In this document: piece by piece, positions 34,603 to 44,488 of the stretch
Layout: every line of letters starts with the position of its first letter
Numbering within the stretch: position 1 is the first letter of the stretch
From: Sphingobacterium sp. BN32
GTDB taxonomy: Bacteria; Bacteroidota; Bacteroidia; Sphingobacteriales; Sphingobacteriaceae
NCBI RefSeq assembly: GCF_030503615.1
Contig: NZ_CP129963.1
Location: forward strand, 3,844,001 to 3,908,000
Reading direction: 5' to 3'
DNA length: 64,000 bases
Program-made: the position numbers and the translations under genes
Notes under the pieces: model-generated
What the model saw: only the letters and a program-made list of their open reading frames with translations
Told to the model about the DNA's origin: nothing
Databases searched by the model: none

Positions 34603-35403
34603 TTATTTCAGGTCTTTTTTATCGCTGTATATTTCATCGAGAAGCTCATACAACTCGGGATGATCTTCTTTTAATTGCTTGGGCTTTTGGAAGAAATACT
34701 CCGAAACTACCGCTAGGAACTCCGCCTGATTGGTTGCAGCATAATCGCGTATATCTGATTTATCTCTCCGTATGAGCGATATCGTTTCATGCATCTCCTT
34801 CAACCAGGGGTTGATCAGTTCTTTGGGGATCAAGTATTCCGGAACACCATCGACTTCGCCATCTGCTTTATCGATCAGATGCACAAACTCGTGAATAGCG
34901 GTGTTATTATTCGAATTCTGCTGAAAGCCGGCTAATAAAGCAGGAAGCGAAAGAATCATCTTGCGATGCATCGCACCATCCCCTACCATGCCCAGTATTT
35001 TGCGTTCGTCTTCCTGGGTATTATATTTTTCGTTAAAGACTTCCGGATAGATCAACACCTCATCTAAATTCTCATACGACCAGGAATTGAAGTGGAATAA
35101 TGGAATGGTGGCACTGGCAGCAACCAATACCCGATGCTCATCTGTGATTTTAGCGCCCTTTTCCGCGCTTATCTTAGTCGTCTTAAGGAAATACTCCACC
35201 CTGTCGACAAAAGTGTTTTGCTGCTCCTGATTTAGCTTCGTAAAGAACTTCACATCCTCGGTCAATACCTTCAAGATGGTATCATGGGAGGGAATGACAG
35301 CATTGACAACCTTTTTGTTGCTAACATTGCGCCATACGAAATAAACGAGGATAAGTCCGAAGACGAAGATAAGAACGGTGACTAAGATAGGTGAGTATTC
35401 CAT
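34603..35403 (-). CDS. mtfA: MtfA-type (M90) zinc peptidase with N-terminal membrane anchor
   Basis: 266 residues. One membrane helix (~residues 5-24, ILVTVLIFVFGLILVYFVW) is followed by a cytosolic domain with the zinc motif AIHEFVHLID (His171, Glu172, His175) and the later EFLAVVSEYFFQKP containing the third-ligand Glu. In E. coli MtfA (no anchor) interacts with the Mlc repressor and has aminopeptidase activity; in Bacteroidota the role is not established. The membrane anchor is typical for this group. Monocistronic. Confidence 0.87.
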   Translation of the reverse strand: MEYSPILVTVLIFVFGLILVYFVWRNVSNKKVVNAVIPSHDTILKVLTEDVKFFTKLNQEQQNTFVDRVEYFLKTTKISAEKGAKITDEHRVLVAASATIPLFHFNSWSYENLDEVLIYPEVFNEKYNTQEDERKILGMVGDGAMHRKMILSLPALLAGFQQNSNNNTAIHEFVHLIDKADGEVDGVPEYLIPKELINPWLKEMHETISLIRRDKSDIRDYAATNQAEFLAVVSEYFFQKPKQLKEDHPELYELLDEIYSDKKDLK

Positions 35404-35470
35404 GCTGTTGATTGTGTTAAGCTAAAATAAGGGGATTCTTTAGCATTTCCTAAGCAAAAGATAGGGCTAA

Positions 35471-35501
35471 AAAAAAGCTGTCCTTTTGAGACAGCTTTTT
35501 T
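35471..35501 (-). terminator. Intrinsic terminator after groEL
   Basis: AAAAAAGCTGTC pairs with GACAGCTTTTTT around a seven-base loop; on the minus strand eight T residues follow. Symmetric enough to act on the plus strand too. Confidence 0.9.
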
Positions 35502-35520
35502 ATATAGTATTTTGTTGGGC

Positions 35521-37158
35521 TTACATCATGCCGCCCATACCGCCACCCATTGGAGGTGCACCAGCACCGCCGATGTTTTCTTCAGGCTCGTCTGCCAATA
35601 CACATTCTGTTGTCAATAACATTGACGCTACAGATGCTGCATTTTCTAAGGCTACACGAGATACTTTAGTTGGGTCGATAACACCCGCAGCGATTAAGTT
35701 TTCGTATTTGTCAGTGCGTGCATTGTAACCAAAGTCTGCTGATCCTTCTTTTACTTTTTGAACGATTACAGCACCTTCGATACCTGCGTTAGCACAGATT
35801 TGACGTAATGGCTCTTCGATCGCACGTTTGATAATGTCGATACCGATTTGCTCGTCTTCATTGTCTCCTTTAAGGTCGCTTAATGCTTCAGTCGCACGGA
35901 TGAAAGCAACACCACCACCAGCAACAATACCTTCTTCTACTGCTGCGCGAGTAGCATGTAAAGCATCATCAACACGGTCTTTCTTCTCTTTCATTTCAAC
36001 CTCAGTAGTTGCACCTACATATAATACCGCAACACCACCTGATAACTTAGCTAAACGCTCTTGTAGTTTCTCACGATCGTAGTCAGATGTAGTCGTCTCA
36101 ATTTGAGAACGGATTTGTGCAACGCGTGCTTTGATATCTTCAGCAACACCAGAACCATTGATGATTGTTGTGTTATCTTTGTCGATAACCACTTTCTCAG
36201 CTTGTCCTAAGTAAGATAACTCGGCGTTTTCTAATTTATATCCTCTTTCTTCAGAGATAACAGTACCACCAGTTAAGATTGCGATATCTTCTAACATCGC
36301 TTTACGACGGTCACCGAATCCTGGAGCTTTAACAGCAGCAACTTTCAGTGATCCACGGATTTTGTTAACTACTAATGTAGCTAAGGCTTCACCGTCTAGA
36401 TCTTCCGCAATAATTAATAATGGTTTTCCTGTTTGTACTTGTTTTTCCAAGATCGGCAACAATTCTTTCATGTTGCTGATTTTCTTGTCGTAGATTAAAA
36501 TGTAAGGGCTATCTAATTCCGCTTCCATTTTATCAGAGTTTGTTACGAAGTATGGAGATAAGTATCCACGATCGAATTGCATACCTTCAACAGTTTTAAC
36601 TTCTGTTTCTGTACCTTTTGCTTCTTCGACAGTGATAACACCATCATTTCCTACTTTTTCCATAGCTTCAGCAATTAATGAACCGATGATTTCGTCATTG
36701 TTTGCAGAGATGGAAGCAACTTGTTTGATTTTGTTGTTGTCAGCACCAACTACTTGAGATTGTGTTTTCAAGTTATTTACAACTGCAGCGACAGCTTTGT
36801 CGATACCACGTTTTAAATCCATTGGATTTGCACCTGCAGCAACCGATTTGATACCAGGAGCAACGATAGCTTGCGCTAATACCGTTGCAGTAGTTGTACC
36901 GTCACCCGCTTGATCAGCAGTTTTAGATGCAACTTCTTTCACCATTTGAGCACCCATGTTCTCTAAAGCATCTTTCAATTCGATTTCTTTAGCAACAGAA
37001 ACACCATCTTTCGTGATTGCTGGTGATCCGAATTTCTTCTCGATAATTACGTTACGACCTTTAGGTCCTAAAGTTACTTTTACTGCGTTCGCTAAAGTAT
37101 CAACACCTTTTTTCAGTGCGTCGCGCGCTTCAACGTTATATTTTACTTGTTTTGCCAT
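35521..37158 (-). CDS. groEL: Chaperonin GroEL
   Basis: 545 residues, standard length. It has the ATP-site stretch [27 protein letters not shown] and [14 protein letters not shown], the apical domain with [25 protein letters not shown], and the C-terminal Gly-Met tail [16 protein letters not shown]. Forms the 14-mer cage with GroES for ATP-driven folding in the cytosol. Second gene of groES-groEL, 89 bp after groES. Codon use is the biased type expected for a highly expressed gene. Confidence 0.99.
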   Translation of the reverse strand: MAKQVKYNVEARDALKKGVDTLANAVKVTLGPKGRNVIIEKKFGSPAITKDGVSVAKEIELKDALENMGAQMVKEVASKTADQAGDGTTTATVLAQAIVAPGIKSVAAGANPMDLKRGIDKAVAAVVNNLKTQSQVVGADNNKIKQVASISANNDEIIGSLIAEAMEKVGNDGVITVEEAKGTETEVKTVEGMQFDRGYLSPYFVTNSDKMEAELDSPYILIYDKKISNMKELLPILEKQVQTGKPLLIIAEDLDGEALATLVVNKIRGSLKVAAVKAPGFGDRRKAMLEDIAILTGGTVISEERGYKLENAELSYLGQAEKVVIDKDNTTIINGSGVAEDIKARVAQIRSQIETTTSDYDREKLQERLAKLSGGVAVLYVGATTEVEMKEKKDRVDDALHATRAAVEEGIVAGGGVAFIRATEALSDLKGDNEDEQIGIDIIKRAIEEPLRQICANAGIEGAVIVQKVKEGSADFGYNARTDKYENLIAAGVIDPTKVSRVALENAASVASMLLTTECVLADEPEENIGGAGAPPMGGGMGGMM

Positions 37159-37247
37159 TGTTATGAAAATTGTAGTCAGATAATAACAGCTGCCGATAAA
37201 TCCTTCGCTGCTACTATTGTTAGATTGTTAATGTTTGATTGATTGAA

Positions 37248-37523
37248 TTACAGAACTGCGTAAATATCAGCTTCACGCATAATTAAATATTCTTTACCTT
37301 CATAAGTAATTTCAGTACCAGCGTATTTACCGTACAATACTTTATCACCAACTTGTACAGTAAGAGGTTCTTCAGGTTTTCCAGTACCTACTGCAACGAT
37401 CGTACCTTGAGATGGTTTTTCTTTCGCCGTGTCAGGGATGTAGATACCTGATGCTGTTTTTTCTTCTGCTGGAGCAGGCTCAACTACTACTCTGTCTCCG
37501 ATAGGTTTAATACTTAAAGCCAT
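37248..37523 (-). CDS. groES: Co-chaperonin GroES
   Basis: 91 residues: [46 protein letters not shown] with the mobile loop ([18 protein letters not shown]) and [21 protein letters not shown]. Caps GroEL as a heptamer. First gene of the operon. I saw no CIRCE inverted repeat (TTAGCACTC type) upstream, so HrcA control is not supported by the sequence. Confidence 0.98.
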   Translation of the reverse strand: MALSIKPIGDRVVVEPAPAEEKTASGIYIPDTAKEKPSQGTIVAVGTGKPEEPLTVQVGDKVLYGKYAGTEITYEGKEYLIMREADIYAVL

Positions 37524-37734
37524 AATTGTATATCAGTTTTTTATATTTTTAATTCACTTATTTGTACGTAGGGCATCAGTAACTATGCCAATCAAAAAAA
37601 GCACTTTCTTTTTGCCAATTTTTCCATTTTCAAGACAAATTACTGACATATGCGAAAATTAAGCCGTGTCAGGCTGTCAGAATGACCATCAGGAATATAC
37701 TCTACCTTGTCATTAAGGCTATTTATTAGGCATA

Positions 37735-37762
37735 AGAAAAAACCCTGTCCGGATGGGCAGGG
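37735..37762 (-). terminator. Intrinsic terminator of the miaB-secG operon
   Basis: On the minus strand CCCTGCCC pairs with GGACAGGG (one G-U) around a short ATCC loop, followed by TTTTTTCTT. It is 29 bp beyond the secG stop. Confidence 0.88.
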
Positions 37763-37791
37763 CTTGGTAAATATCTTTAGTAAGACTAAAC

Positions 37792-38166
37792 TTATTTAGT
37801 AGAATCTGTAGCTGCTGGCGCCTGAGTTGCAGGTGCTGTAGTACCTGTTGCAGGAGCAGTAGGATTAGCGTTAGGATTCAAGTTAAGATTAGGACCTTGA
37901 GCAGGTGCTTCAATCTGATCACCTAAACCACCAGCATTTGATCCTGATGGACCCATAATGTTGATCGCTAAACTGAATACCATTAATGCAATGATTAAGA
38001 TCCATGTACCTTTTTCTAAAATATCGCCGGTACGTTGAACCCCCATTAAATTAGCTCCGCCTGAAAATCCTGAGGATAAACCTCCACCTTTTGGATTCTG
38101 TATCAATACGAAAAACGATAATAATAAGCTCGCTAAAATGATAAGGATAATAAATAAGGTTGTCAT
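37792..38166 (-). CDS. secG: Preprotein translocase subunit SecG
   Basis: 124 residues. Two membrane helices (~residues 4-24 and ~53-72) flank the conserved cytosolic loop NPKGGGLSSGFSGGANLMGVQRTGD, the SecG hallmark. A Pro/Ala/Thr-rich C-terminal tail (~residues 90-124) extends it beyond the E. coli core, as in other Bacteroidota. Part of the SecYEG channel in the inner membrane. Last gene of the miaB-sigma54 activator-lptE-391aa-secG run, 14 bp after its neighbour. Confidence 0.95.
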   Translation of the reverse strand: MTTLFIILIILASLLLSFFVLIQNPKGGGLSSGFSGGANLMGVQRTGDILEKGTWILIIALMVFSLAINIMGPSGSNAGGLGDQIEAPAQGPNLNLNPNANPTAPATGTTAPATQAPAATDSTK

Positions 38167-38180
38167 TTTTATATTTCTAT

Positions 38181-39347
38181 TTATAACTTTTGTTCTAATT
38201 CTTTAATTCGGGTCGCAAAGTACGATTTTTTTTCTGGATTCTCGGAAATTAATTTTTTAAATACCAAAATCGCTTTCTCGTACATTGCCTGTCCTTCGTA
38301 AATATTTGCTAATGTCTCTGTTACAACAGACAAGTGGTCTTCAGAGCTCTTTCTAGCTTTATTTTCGTTGTTGATTTCTTCCGCTTTCGGAGGCTGAATT
38401 TGTGGCTCTTCACGAATGAACTTCTCGATGACCTCATCTTTCACTTCCGCAGGATTAAACTCTACCGTGTCTTTCTGATATTTCTCGCTGAGCTTATCTT
38501 CCGGGTTTTGTAAATGGAAGATATTCTCACGGATTTGCTGATCTAAAATCGCCTCATCCAACTTCCGCGGATCAAACTGTCCCTTATGGGGTTTCGGGAA
38601 TACCGGCTGTGCAAAAGGCTGATAAGTATCCGCATGCTCAAGACGAGTCTTGTATAACCACCAACGGAAGCTATACGGCATCAACTCATCATTATATAAG
38701 CTGATATCCTCTTCAGAACTAGCCACCTGTTCTTCTTCGACAGCTTCTAATGTTGCAGGCTCTTCCTCTTCGATTTCCTCCTCTACCTCCGCTTCCAGAG
38801 TGACTCTGCTAGTACTTCTTGGCTTTGCCCCTAGAACATACTTCTCATAATCGAAAAGCTGGCTTTCATCTATCTCCTCTTCGGTCTCCTCGTTCGCTGC
38901 ATCATCCCCAACATCCTGTTTATCTTCAACGAAAGCATTTGCTGTAGAACTTTCCTCTACTGTTTCTTCCGCCTCAACTTCGATGTCCTCTTCCTCGGCA
39001 ATTTCCTCTTGCAAGTTATCTTCAACTTCCGCATTATCTTCCATCCCCTCAGCAGGAATAGCAGGACTCTCTACCTCTTCAAAGCTAATGTAATCATCAG
39101 AATCTACTTCTAGCTCAGGGATATCCTTTACCGGTTTTTGCAGGTAATCCCGCAACCAGAAAGCATTATAGGCATACAACAAAGTCTTTTGCTTATCAAC
39201 AGGCTGTTGTTCCAATTGCTTTCTACGTTCATTTGCAAAAACGATGGGTTGAGCATAAGGATATTTGGAAAGCAAGTACTGAAAATCCGCCTCACTAACT
39301 TCCAGGGGATTCTCCAATGCTTTTCTAAATATATTAAGTTGATCCAT
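38181..39347 (-). CDS. Acidic uncharacterised protein between lptE and secG
   Basis: 388 residues from the ATG at 39347 (a TTG nine bases upstream also in frame). N-terminal ~85 residues are helical (DQLNIFRKALENPLEVSEADFQYLLSKYPYAQPIVF). Residues ~95-220 are a very acidic low-complexity stretch of Glu, Val and Ala. The C-terminus contains a TPR-like pair (VTETLANIYEGQAMYEKAILVFKKLISENPEKKSYFATRIKELE). No signal peptide. Bacteroidota genomes often have a similar gene next to lptE and secG; function unknown. Confidence 0.75.
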   Translation of the reverse strand: MDQLNIFRKALENPLEVSEADFQYLLSKYPYAQPIVFANERRKQLEQQPVDKQKTLLYAYNAFWLRDYLQKPVKDIPELEVDSDDYISFEEVESPAIPAEGMEDNAEVEDNLQEEIAEEEDIEVEAEETVEESSTANAFVEDKQDVGDDAANEETEEEIDESQLFDYEKYVLGAKPRSTSRVTLEAEVEEEIEEEEPATLEAVEEEQVASSEEDISLYNDELMPYSFRWWLYKTRLEHADTYQPFAQPVFPKPHKGQFDPRKLDEAILDQQIRENIFHLQNPEDKLSEKYQKDTVEFNPAEVKDEVIEKFIREEPQIQPPKAEEINNENKARKSSEDHLSVVTETLANIYEGQAMYEKAILVFKKLISENPEKKSYFATRIKELEQKL

Positions 39348-39364
39348 TGTATTCAATAAGTAGA

Positions 39365-39889
39365 TTACCAGTTGTTAAAAGCCCTATTAAAGATGTCTTC
39401 GGTGAGCATCTTCACAATCTCTGCGGAAAGAGCATTCTCTTGATTGGTGAAATCGCCACGAAATTCTTTGAACTGTGTGAAAGACTCCTCGAAGTCGCTC
39501 TCACCCGTTTCGTCTTTCGAATTCTTGTAAGTCACTTTCACTGTCACCGTTAAACGGTTCAATGCTGCGAAATCCGTATTAGACTCTACCGCAGCCGCTG
39601 TAATCGCATAATTGGTGATGACGCCCTCAAAGACTGCATCGCCATCCTGATTCACTTGGCTTAAACGGGATTGTGTCCGGATGGTTTCCTTTAGTTTCTC
39701 CGTGAAGCTCTGACTGAAATTCGGATTCACAATAGGAGAAATATTCTCAAAGAATGCTACAGAATAAGTCTTCATGTTCTCTGGAATCGATCCTCCGGAT
39801 AAACTATAACTGACTCCACAGCCTTGAATCAAGCAGACCATCATGATGGCTAATAAACTGCCAAAAGCGATTCCTCTTATCTTAAACAT
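39365..39889 (-). CDS. lptE: LptE-family lipoprotein of the LPS assembly machinery
   Basis: 174 residues from the ATG at 39889. The signal MFKIRGIAFGSLLAIMMVCLIQGC gives lipobox Cys24. Conserved features include GVSYSLSGGSIPENMKTYSVAFFENISP, NPNFSQSFTEKLKETIRTQSRL and GVITNYAITAAA, as in the Bacteroidota LptE family. It should plug and support LptD in the outer membrane for lipopolysaccharide insertion. Located between the sigma-54 activator (12 bp gap) and the acidic protein. Confidence 0.9.
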   Translation of the reverse strand: MFKIRGIAFGSLLAIMMVCLIQGCGVSYSLSGGSIPENMKTYSVAFFENISPIVNPNFSQSFTEKLKETIRTQSRLSQVNQDGDAVFEGVITNYAITAAAVESNTDFAALNRLTVTVKVTYKNSKDETGESDFEESFTQFKEFRGDFTNQENALSAEIVKMLTEDIFNRAFNNW

Positions 39890-39901
39890 CAATTTGTTAG
39901 A

Positions 39902-41173
39902 TTAGTCGAGATTTAAATCCTTAATTTTTCTATATAAGGTACGTTCTGAGATTCCTAACTCCTGAGCGGCCGCCTTCCTTTTCCCTTTATGCTTTCTCAG
40001 GGCCTTTTTAATCAAATCAGACTCCTTGTCTACCAAAGATAATGATTCTTCGACTTCCTCCACATCTTGTGTATCATAAGTTAAATAATCACTGTTATTG
40101 CCATTTGGCTGATTTGGATTATGGATCGTCAATGTAGGAGGCTGCGCAATCGCATAATCGTCATTAACGATATTATTCGCAGCAGGACGAACTTCCTGAT
40201 ATAATTGATTGATATATGGCGAGTTCTGCTCAATAGTGCCAGGATTGAAACCATTCTGTATCAATTCAACGACGAGCTTCTTCAAATCGACCATGTCTTT
40301 TCTCATATCGAAAAGCACTTTGTACAGCAGGTCTCTTTCTGAAAAATTCTCTTTATTCGCATCCTTTACCGGCATAGGTAAAGTCGTTTGAGATTCAATA
40401 GGAATATAGTTACTCAATATCTGAGCAGTCACGACGCGTTCTTTTTCCAATACAGCGATTTGCTCCGCGATATTCTTCAATTGGCGAACATTCCCCGGCC
40501 ATGAGTAATTGGTCAATAAATCTTGTGCGTCCGGTGTTAGTTGAATACCCGGAGTTCTATATTTATCAGCAAAATCGACTACAAACTTCCGGAACAGCAG
40601 ATAGATATCTTCCTTACGCTCGCGCAAAGAAGGGATACGCAATGGAACAGTATTCAAACGGTAATACAAGTCCTCACGGAACTTACCTTTCTTTACCGCC
40701 TCATACACATCCACATTCGTTGCAGCAACAACACGTACGTTTGTTTTCTGCACCTTAGACGATCCCACGCGGATATATTCTCCACTTTCCAATACACGAA
40801 GCAAACGAGCTTGCGTACCTAAAGGCAATTCGCCGACCTCATCTAAAAAGATTGTACCGCCATCGACCACTTCAAAGTACCCCTTACGGGCTTCATGAGC
40901 ACCGGTAAATGAACCTTTCTCGTGACCAAAAAGCTCCGAATCGATAGTTCCCTCAGGAATGGCTCCACAGTTCACCGCGATAAACGGACCATGCTTGCGG
41001 CCGCTCAGCTGATGAATGATATGTGAAAAAACCTCCTTACCAGAACCACTCTCCCCTTGAATCAAAACCGATATATCGGTAGGTGCCACTTGGCGTGCAA
41101 TATCAATTGCACGATTCAATAAGGGTGAATTTCCAATTATTCCAAACCTATTCTTTATATCCTGATGATCCAT
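39902..41173 (-). CDS. Sigma-54-dependent AAA+ transcription activator without sensor domain
   Basis: 423 residues. The AAA+ domain begins almost at the N-terminus: Walker A GESGSGKE (residues 40-47), the sigma-54 contact loop GSFTGA (87-92, variant of GAFTGA), Walker B IFLDE (~108-112). A long linker with LLYKVLFDMRKDMVDLKKLV and a polar region follows, then a Fis-type helix-turn-helix (AAQELGISERTLYRKIKDLNLD). There is no receiver, GAF or PAS domain, so its input signal is not obvious. It sits between miaB (23 bp) and lptE, suggesting a link to envelope status, but that is inference. Confidence 0.93.
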   Translation of the reverse strand: MDHQDIKNRFGIIGNSPLLNRAIDIARQVAPTDISVLIQGESGSGKEVFSHIIHQLSGRKHGPFIAVNCGAIPEGTIDSELFGHEKGSFTGAHEARKGYFEVVDGGTIFLDEVGELPLGTQARLLRVLESGEYIRVGSSKVQKTNVRVVAATNVDVYEAVKKGKFREDLYYRLNTVPLRIPSLRERKEDIYLLFRKFVVDFADKYRTPGIQLTPDAQDLLTNYSWPGNVRQLKNIAEQIAVLEKERVVTAQILSNYIPIESQTTLPMPVKDANKENFSERDLLYKVLFDMRKDMVDLKKLVVELIQNGFNPGTIEQNSPYINQLYQEVRPAANNIVNDDYAIAQPPTLTIHNPNQPNGNNSDYLTYDTQDVEEVEESLSLVDKESDLIKKALRKHKGKRKAAAQELGISERTLYRKIKDLNLD

Positions 41174-41196
41174 TTATAAGCTTCTATTTTGAAATA

Positions 41197-42630
41197 TTAG
41201 TCTACGATCTTTCCGATCAATGTTGCTGATGTACAGCTTTCTCCTAATACATTAACGTAGTCCCCAACATTATAGCGTTCATCTACCGGGAAAACAACCA
41301 TCGTATTCTGATCATTTCTACCGCAGTAGTCTTTATCTGAACGTTTTGAGAAACCCTCAATCAATACGCGGTGAACTTTGCCCACAAAGTTCTGTACGCG
41401 ATATAAGCTATGCTCGCGCTGAAGATCGACAACTTCCGTCAAGCGGCGCTTCTTCACCTCTTCCGGGATATCGTCCTCATAACGTTTTGCTGCTAAGGTA
41501 CCTGGTCTTTCTGAATAAGCGAACATATAAGCAAAGTCATATTTCACATATTCCATCATCGACAAAGTATCCTGATGTTCTTCTTCCGTCTCTGTGCAGA
41601 AACCCGTAATCACATCCGTAGAAATACCGCAGCTAGGAATGATACGACGAATTGCATCCACGCGCTCCATATACCATTCTCTATCGTAAGTTCTGTTCAT
41701 CAGATCCAATACCCTAGAGTTGCCGGACTGAACTGGCAAGTGAATATACTTACAGATATTATCATAACGTGCCATCGTATGTAGCACCTCATCTGTAATA
41801 TCTTTTGGATGCGACGTTGAGAATCTGATACGCAATTCTGGGCTCACCTCCGCAACCAAGGCAAGTAATTGCGCAAAGTTTACCGTAGGCTTAGCCTCTT
41901 CACCTTCCGCAACGGGAGGCGTATATTTATATGAGTCAACGTTCTGACCCAATAAGGTTACTTCTTTATAACCAGCGTCAAACAAACCTTGTGCTTCTCT
42001 GACGATAGATTCTGCATCTCTACTGCGCTCGCGACCTCTGGTAAAAGGCACCACACAGAAAGAACACATATTATCACAACCACGCATGATGGAAATGAAA
42101 GCCGAGATACCATTCGAGTTCAAGCGAACCGGGCTAATATCAGCGTAAGTTTCCTCACGTGACAATAAAACATTCACCGCACGACCGCCCTCGTCAACCT
42201 TATCAATCAAATTTGGAAGATCGCGATAAGCGTCAGGTCCCACAACGACGTCAACCAACTTCTCTTCTTCCAAGAATTTAGCTTTCAAACGCTCGGCCAT
42301 ACAACCTAGAACGCCTACAACCATCCCCGGATTCTTTGCCTTCGCCGACTCAAACTCCTTCAGACGATTACGAACGCGGGTTTCCGCATTCTCACGTATC
42401 GAACAAGTGTTGATAAACACCACGTCCGCATCCCTATAATCACGTGTTGTCTCATACCCTTTTTCCATTAGGATAGAAGCAACAATCTCGCTATCCGAAA
42501 AGTTCATCTGGCATCCGTAGCTCTCAATGTAAAGCTTACGACCATTGGACATTCCGGTAGGCACCAACTCCAAAGCCTCTCCTTGGCGCGTCTCATCGTG
42601 TGTTTTCGTTGTATGTGATAACTCTAGCAT
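41197..42630 (-). CDS. miaB: tRNA-2-methylthio-N6-dimethylallyladenosine synthase MiaB
   Basis: 477 residues from the ATG at 42630; a TTG six bases upstream is in frame. Radical-SAM methylthiotransferase that modifies i6A37 of tRNAs. The N-terminal [4Fe-4S] cluster uses Cys40, Cys76 and Cys110 ([23 protein letters not shown]), the radical-SAM cluster uses Cys185, Cys189 and Cys192 (GCDNMCSFC). A C-terminal TRAM domain binds RNA. A TAACTTTG box (42650-42657) lies just upstream, making this the first gene of the operon through secG. Confidence 0.97.
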   Translation of the reverse strand: MLELSHTTKTHDETRQGEALELVPTGMSNGRKLYIESYGCQMNFSDSEIVASILMEKGYETTRDYRDADVVFINTCSIRENAETRVRNRLKEFESAKAKNPGMVVGVLGCMAERLKAKFLEEEKLVDVVVGPDAYRDLPNLIDKVDEGGRAVNVLLSREETYADISPVRLNSNGISAFISIMRGCDNMCSFCVVPFTRGRERSRDAESIVREAQGLFDAGYKEVTLLGQNVDSYKYTPPVAEGEEAKPTVNFAQLLALVAEVSPELRIRFSTSHPKDITDEVLHTMARYDNICKYIHLPVQSGNSRVLDLMNRTYDREWYMERVDAIRRIIPSCGISTDVITGFCTETEEEHQDTLSMMEYVKYDFAYMFAYSERPGTLAAKRYEDDIPEEVKKRRLTEVVDLQREHSLYRVQNFVGKVHRVLIEGFSKRSDKDYCGRNDQNTMVVFPVDERYNVGDYVNVLGESCTSATLIGKIVD

Positions 42631-42649
42631 AGTCAATTTTCAAAGAGTA

Positions 42650-42657
42650 CAAAGTTA
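42650..42657 (-). promoter_or_regulatory. Putative -7 box for the miaB operon
   Basis: On the minus strand TAACTTTG, an exact TAnnTTTG match, 20 bp before the ATG at 42630. Supports the ATG over longer starts. Confidence 0.6.
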
Positions 42658-42807
42658 GTAATAAAAACGAAAAGAAATGACAGTTTGTCAGCAGTTGACT
42701 AAAATTTAACAAAAAGTTTGATGTATCAATTTGAGACAAGAAAAGCGACGAAAAAGTTGTTAACTACCTTTGAAATTAATGACGTTCAGAATAATACAGC
42801 ACAATAA

Positions 42808-42835
42808 AAAAGGCGTATCCAATGATACGCCTTTT
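42808..42835 (-). terminator. Intrinsic terminator after the OmpA-type gene
   Basis: AAAAGGCGTATC pairs perfectly with GATACGCCTTTT around CAAT; the minus strand then has a T-run. It lies 22 bp past the stop at 42857. Confidence 0.9.
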
Positions 42836-42856
42836 CTATATATCAAGAGTTGACTC

Positions 42857-43546
42857 TTATTGACCAACTTCTTGCTTAGCCTCTTGTTGCATTTTCTTGC
42901 TCGCTACGATAACGATTTCCACGCGACGGTTTTCTGCTCTACCAGTTTCTGTATCGTTAGATGCAATTGGCTCTGAGTAGTTCTTACCTTCAGTTTTGAT
43001 ACGTCCGCTTGCTAGACCTTGTGATACAGCGTATGATTTTACAGATGCCGCACGGCCATCAGAAACCTTTTGGTTAGCCTGAAGCGTACCAACGTTGTCT
43101 GTATGTCCTAATACTAAGATTTCAGTATCAGGCTCTTTATTTAAAGTTTCTACTAATTTCGCAATGTTAGCTTTAGCGCTAGATTTCAAAGCAGTACTGT
43201 TGAAGTCGAATAAAATACCTGAGTCAAATTTAACCAAGATACCTTCACCAACTTGCTCTACTTCAGCACCAGCAACAGTGTTCTCGATTTCTTTCGCTTG
43301 CTTGTCCATTTTCTTACCGATCAAGGTACCTGCAGCACCACCGATAACAGCACCAGCGATAGCACCTACAGCCGTGTTACCAGCTTTACCCCCGATTAAT
43401 GCTCCAATAGCACCACCAGCAGCAGTACCTACAACAGCACCTTTTGTTGTGCTACTTGTATTTTGAATAGTCGAACAGCTCGCAAACAACATCGCTGAAG
43501 TTGCAACTGTTAATCCGTATACCGCTAATCTTTTATTCATTTTCAT
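42857..43546 (-). CDS. OmpA-family lipoprotein with glycine-zipper segment
   Basis: 229 residues from the ATG at 43546 (an upstream in-frame start at 43636 would put a non-secretory leader before the signal). Signal MKMNKRLAVYGLTVATSAMLFASC with Cys24. Residues ~35-85 form a Gly-zipper membrane-associated region (AVVGTAAGGAIGALIGGKAG). The C-terminal ~120 residues are an OmpA peptidoglycan-binding domain (GILFDFNSTALKSSAKANI, VLGHTDNVG, AENRRVEIVIV). It tethers the outer membrane to peptidoglycan. Monocistronic. Confidence 0.92.
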   Translation of the reverse strand: MKMNKRLAVYGLTVATSAMLFASCSTIQNTSSTTKGAVVGTAAGGAIGALIGGKAGNTAVGAIAGAVIGGAAGTLIGKKMDKQAKEIENTVAGAEVEQVGEGILVKFDSGILFDFNSTALKSSAKANIAKLVETLNKEPDTEILVLGHTDNVGTLQANQKVSDGRAASVKSYAVSQGLASGRIKTEGKNYSEPIASNDTETGRAENRRVEIVIVASKKMQQEAKQEVGQ

Positions 43547-43665
43547 AATCACAAATTTTATCTTAATACTTTTTAATTGTTTCAATAAGGAATGAATTTG
43601 CAAAGCCAATGCCAAAATGCATGGCAACAAAATCAACCAACCCCAATTTACTGAAAATCAATAGG

Positions 43666-44424
43666 TTATTTTTGTTGTTCTGGAATCTCTAATTTCGGTA
43701 GGCGTTGAGATTTTGGTCGCCCTTGTTCATCCCAAGACTTAAAAGACCTCGTAATGTAGCTCATAATATCATACTGTCCCCAGTATTGCGCAGTGCTATA
43801 CGAAGGACGATAAAGATCCATAAAAGACTGTAATTCTTCGCCTTCCAACTTCGTTAACTGCGTCACCAAGGTTTTATTAAAAATCCGATCGACCTTCGTT
43901 GCTTCCAACTCTTGATTCATGTACTTCTCAAAACGCTTCGCATTCTTAGCCTCCTGACCAAATAGATTATAGAGTGCTGTGGCAGGGCTTGCCAGATAGG
44001 TCCCGAACTTATTCTGTCCATTGTTGTAAACACCTTTTTTTCTATACTCGTCCAAATAGCCACGCATTTCCGCTTCTCTTGAGCTACGTGTTACCACAAC
44101 GGTTTCTATCGTCAAACCAGACTGCAAATCGACTAAAATATCTTCCAGAGTTCTAACGACAGTCTTTACCGGACCATATCCCACCTTATTGAAGGACAGG
44201 GTATCGCCGACCGATGCGAAAATGTTAAATACACCATAAACATTTGTACGAGCCGATTGACCATTCTTTAGGTTATTGATATTCACATCGCTAATTCGAG
44301 TACTCGTTCCTTTCTCCAACACTAAACCAGAAATAGACCCCGACTCCTGCGCATGTAACGAGAAAGCACAGCCAAGGCATAGCATTAGACTTAAAAGGAG
44401 TATATGTTTTGTTTTCTTATACAT
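43666..44424 (-). CDS. Carboxypeptidase-regulatory-like domain protein
   Basis: 252 residues from the ATG at 44424; the -7-like TACCTTTA at 44434-44441 lies between this ATG and a longer in-frame start at 44445, so the shorter start is preferred. Signal peptide ends SLHAQ. Residues ~30-105 (GSISGLVLEKGTSTRISDVNINN) are the seven-stranded CarboxypepD-reg-like fold seen at the N-terminus of TonB receptors, but here no plug or barrel follows; the rest is helical (KNAKRFEKYMNQELEATKVD, LTKLEGEELQSFMDLYRPS). A stand-alone periplasmic or outer-membrane-associated protein of unknown function. Confidence 0.8.
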   Translation of the reverse strand: MYKKTKHILLLSLMLCLGCAFSLHAQESGSISGLVLEKGTSTRISDVNINNLKNGQSARTNVYGVFNIFASVGDTLSFNKVGYGPVKTVVRTLEDILVDLQSGLTIETVVVTRSSREAEMRGYLDEYRKKGVYNNGQNKFGTYLASPATALYNLFGQEAKNAKRFEKYMNQELEATKVDRIFNKTLVTQLTKLEGEELQSFMDLYRPSYSTAQYWGQYDIMSYITRSFKSWDEQGRPKSQRLPKLEIPEQQK

Positions 44425-44433
44425 AGAATACGC

Positions 44434-44441
44434 TAAAGGTA
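44434..44441 (-). promoter_or_regulatory. Probable -7-like box upstream of the carboxypeptidase-like domain gene
   Basis: Minus-strand TACCTTTA, one base from TAnnTTTG, 10 bp before the ATG at 44424. Weak alone, but it favours that start. Confidence 0.4.
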
Positions 44442-44488
44442 GCAATAGTTTAGACTGGCAAATGTTAAAAAGTTTAAAATAGATCGGC

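Noticed and set aside
35828..37183. Long plus-strand frames opposite groEL
   Set aside because: They are shadows of the highly biased groEL codons; composition (Ser/Thr/Ala-rich) has no domain pattern.
37524..37791. CIRCE-type heat-shock operator upstream of groES
   Set aside because: No TTAGCACTC-N9-GAGTGCTAA-like inverted repeat was found; GCACTTTC near 37600 lacks a matching arm.
43666..44424. Truncated TonB receptor because of its carboxypeptidase-like domain
   Set aside because: No plug or barrel remnants follow in any frame, and the downstream helical part is continuous and intact, so it looks like a complete stand-alone protein.
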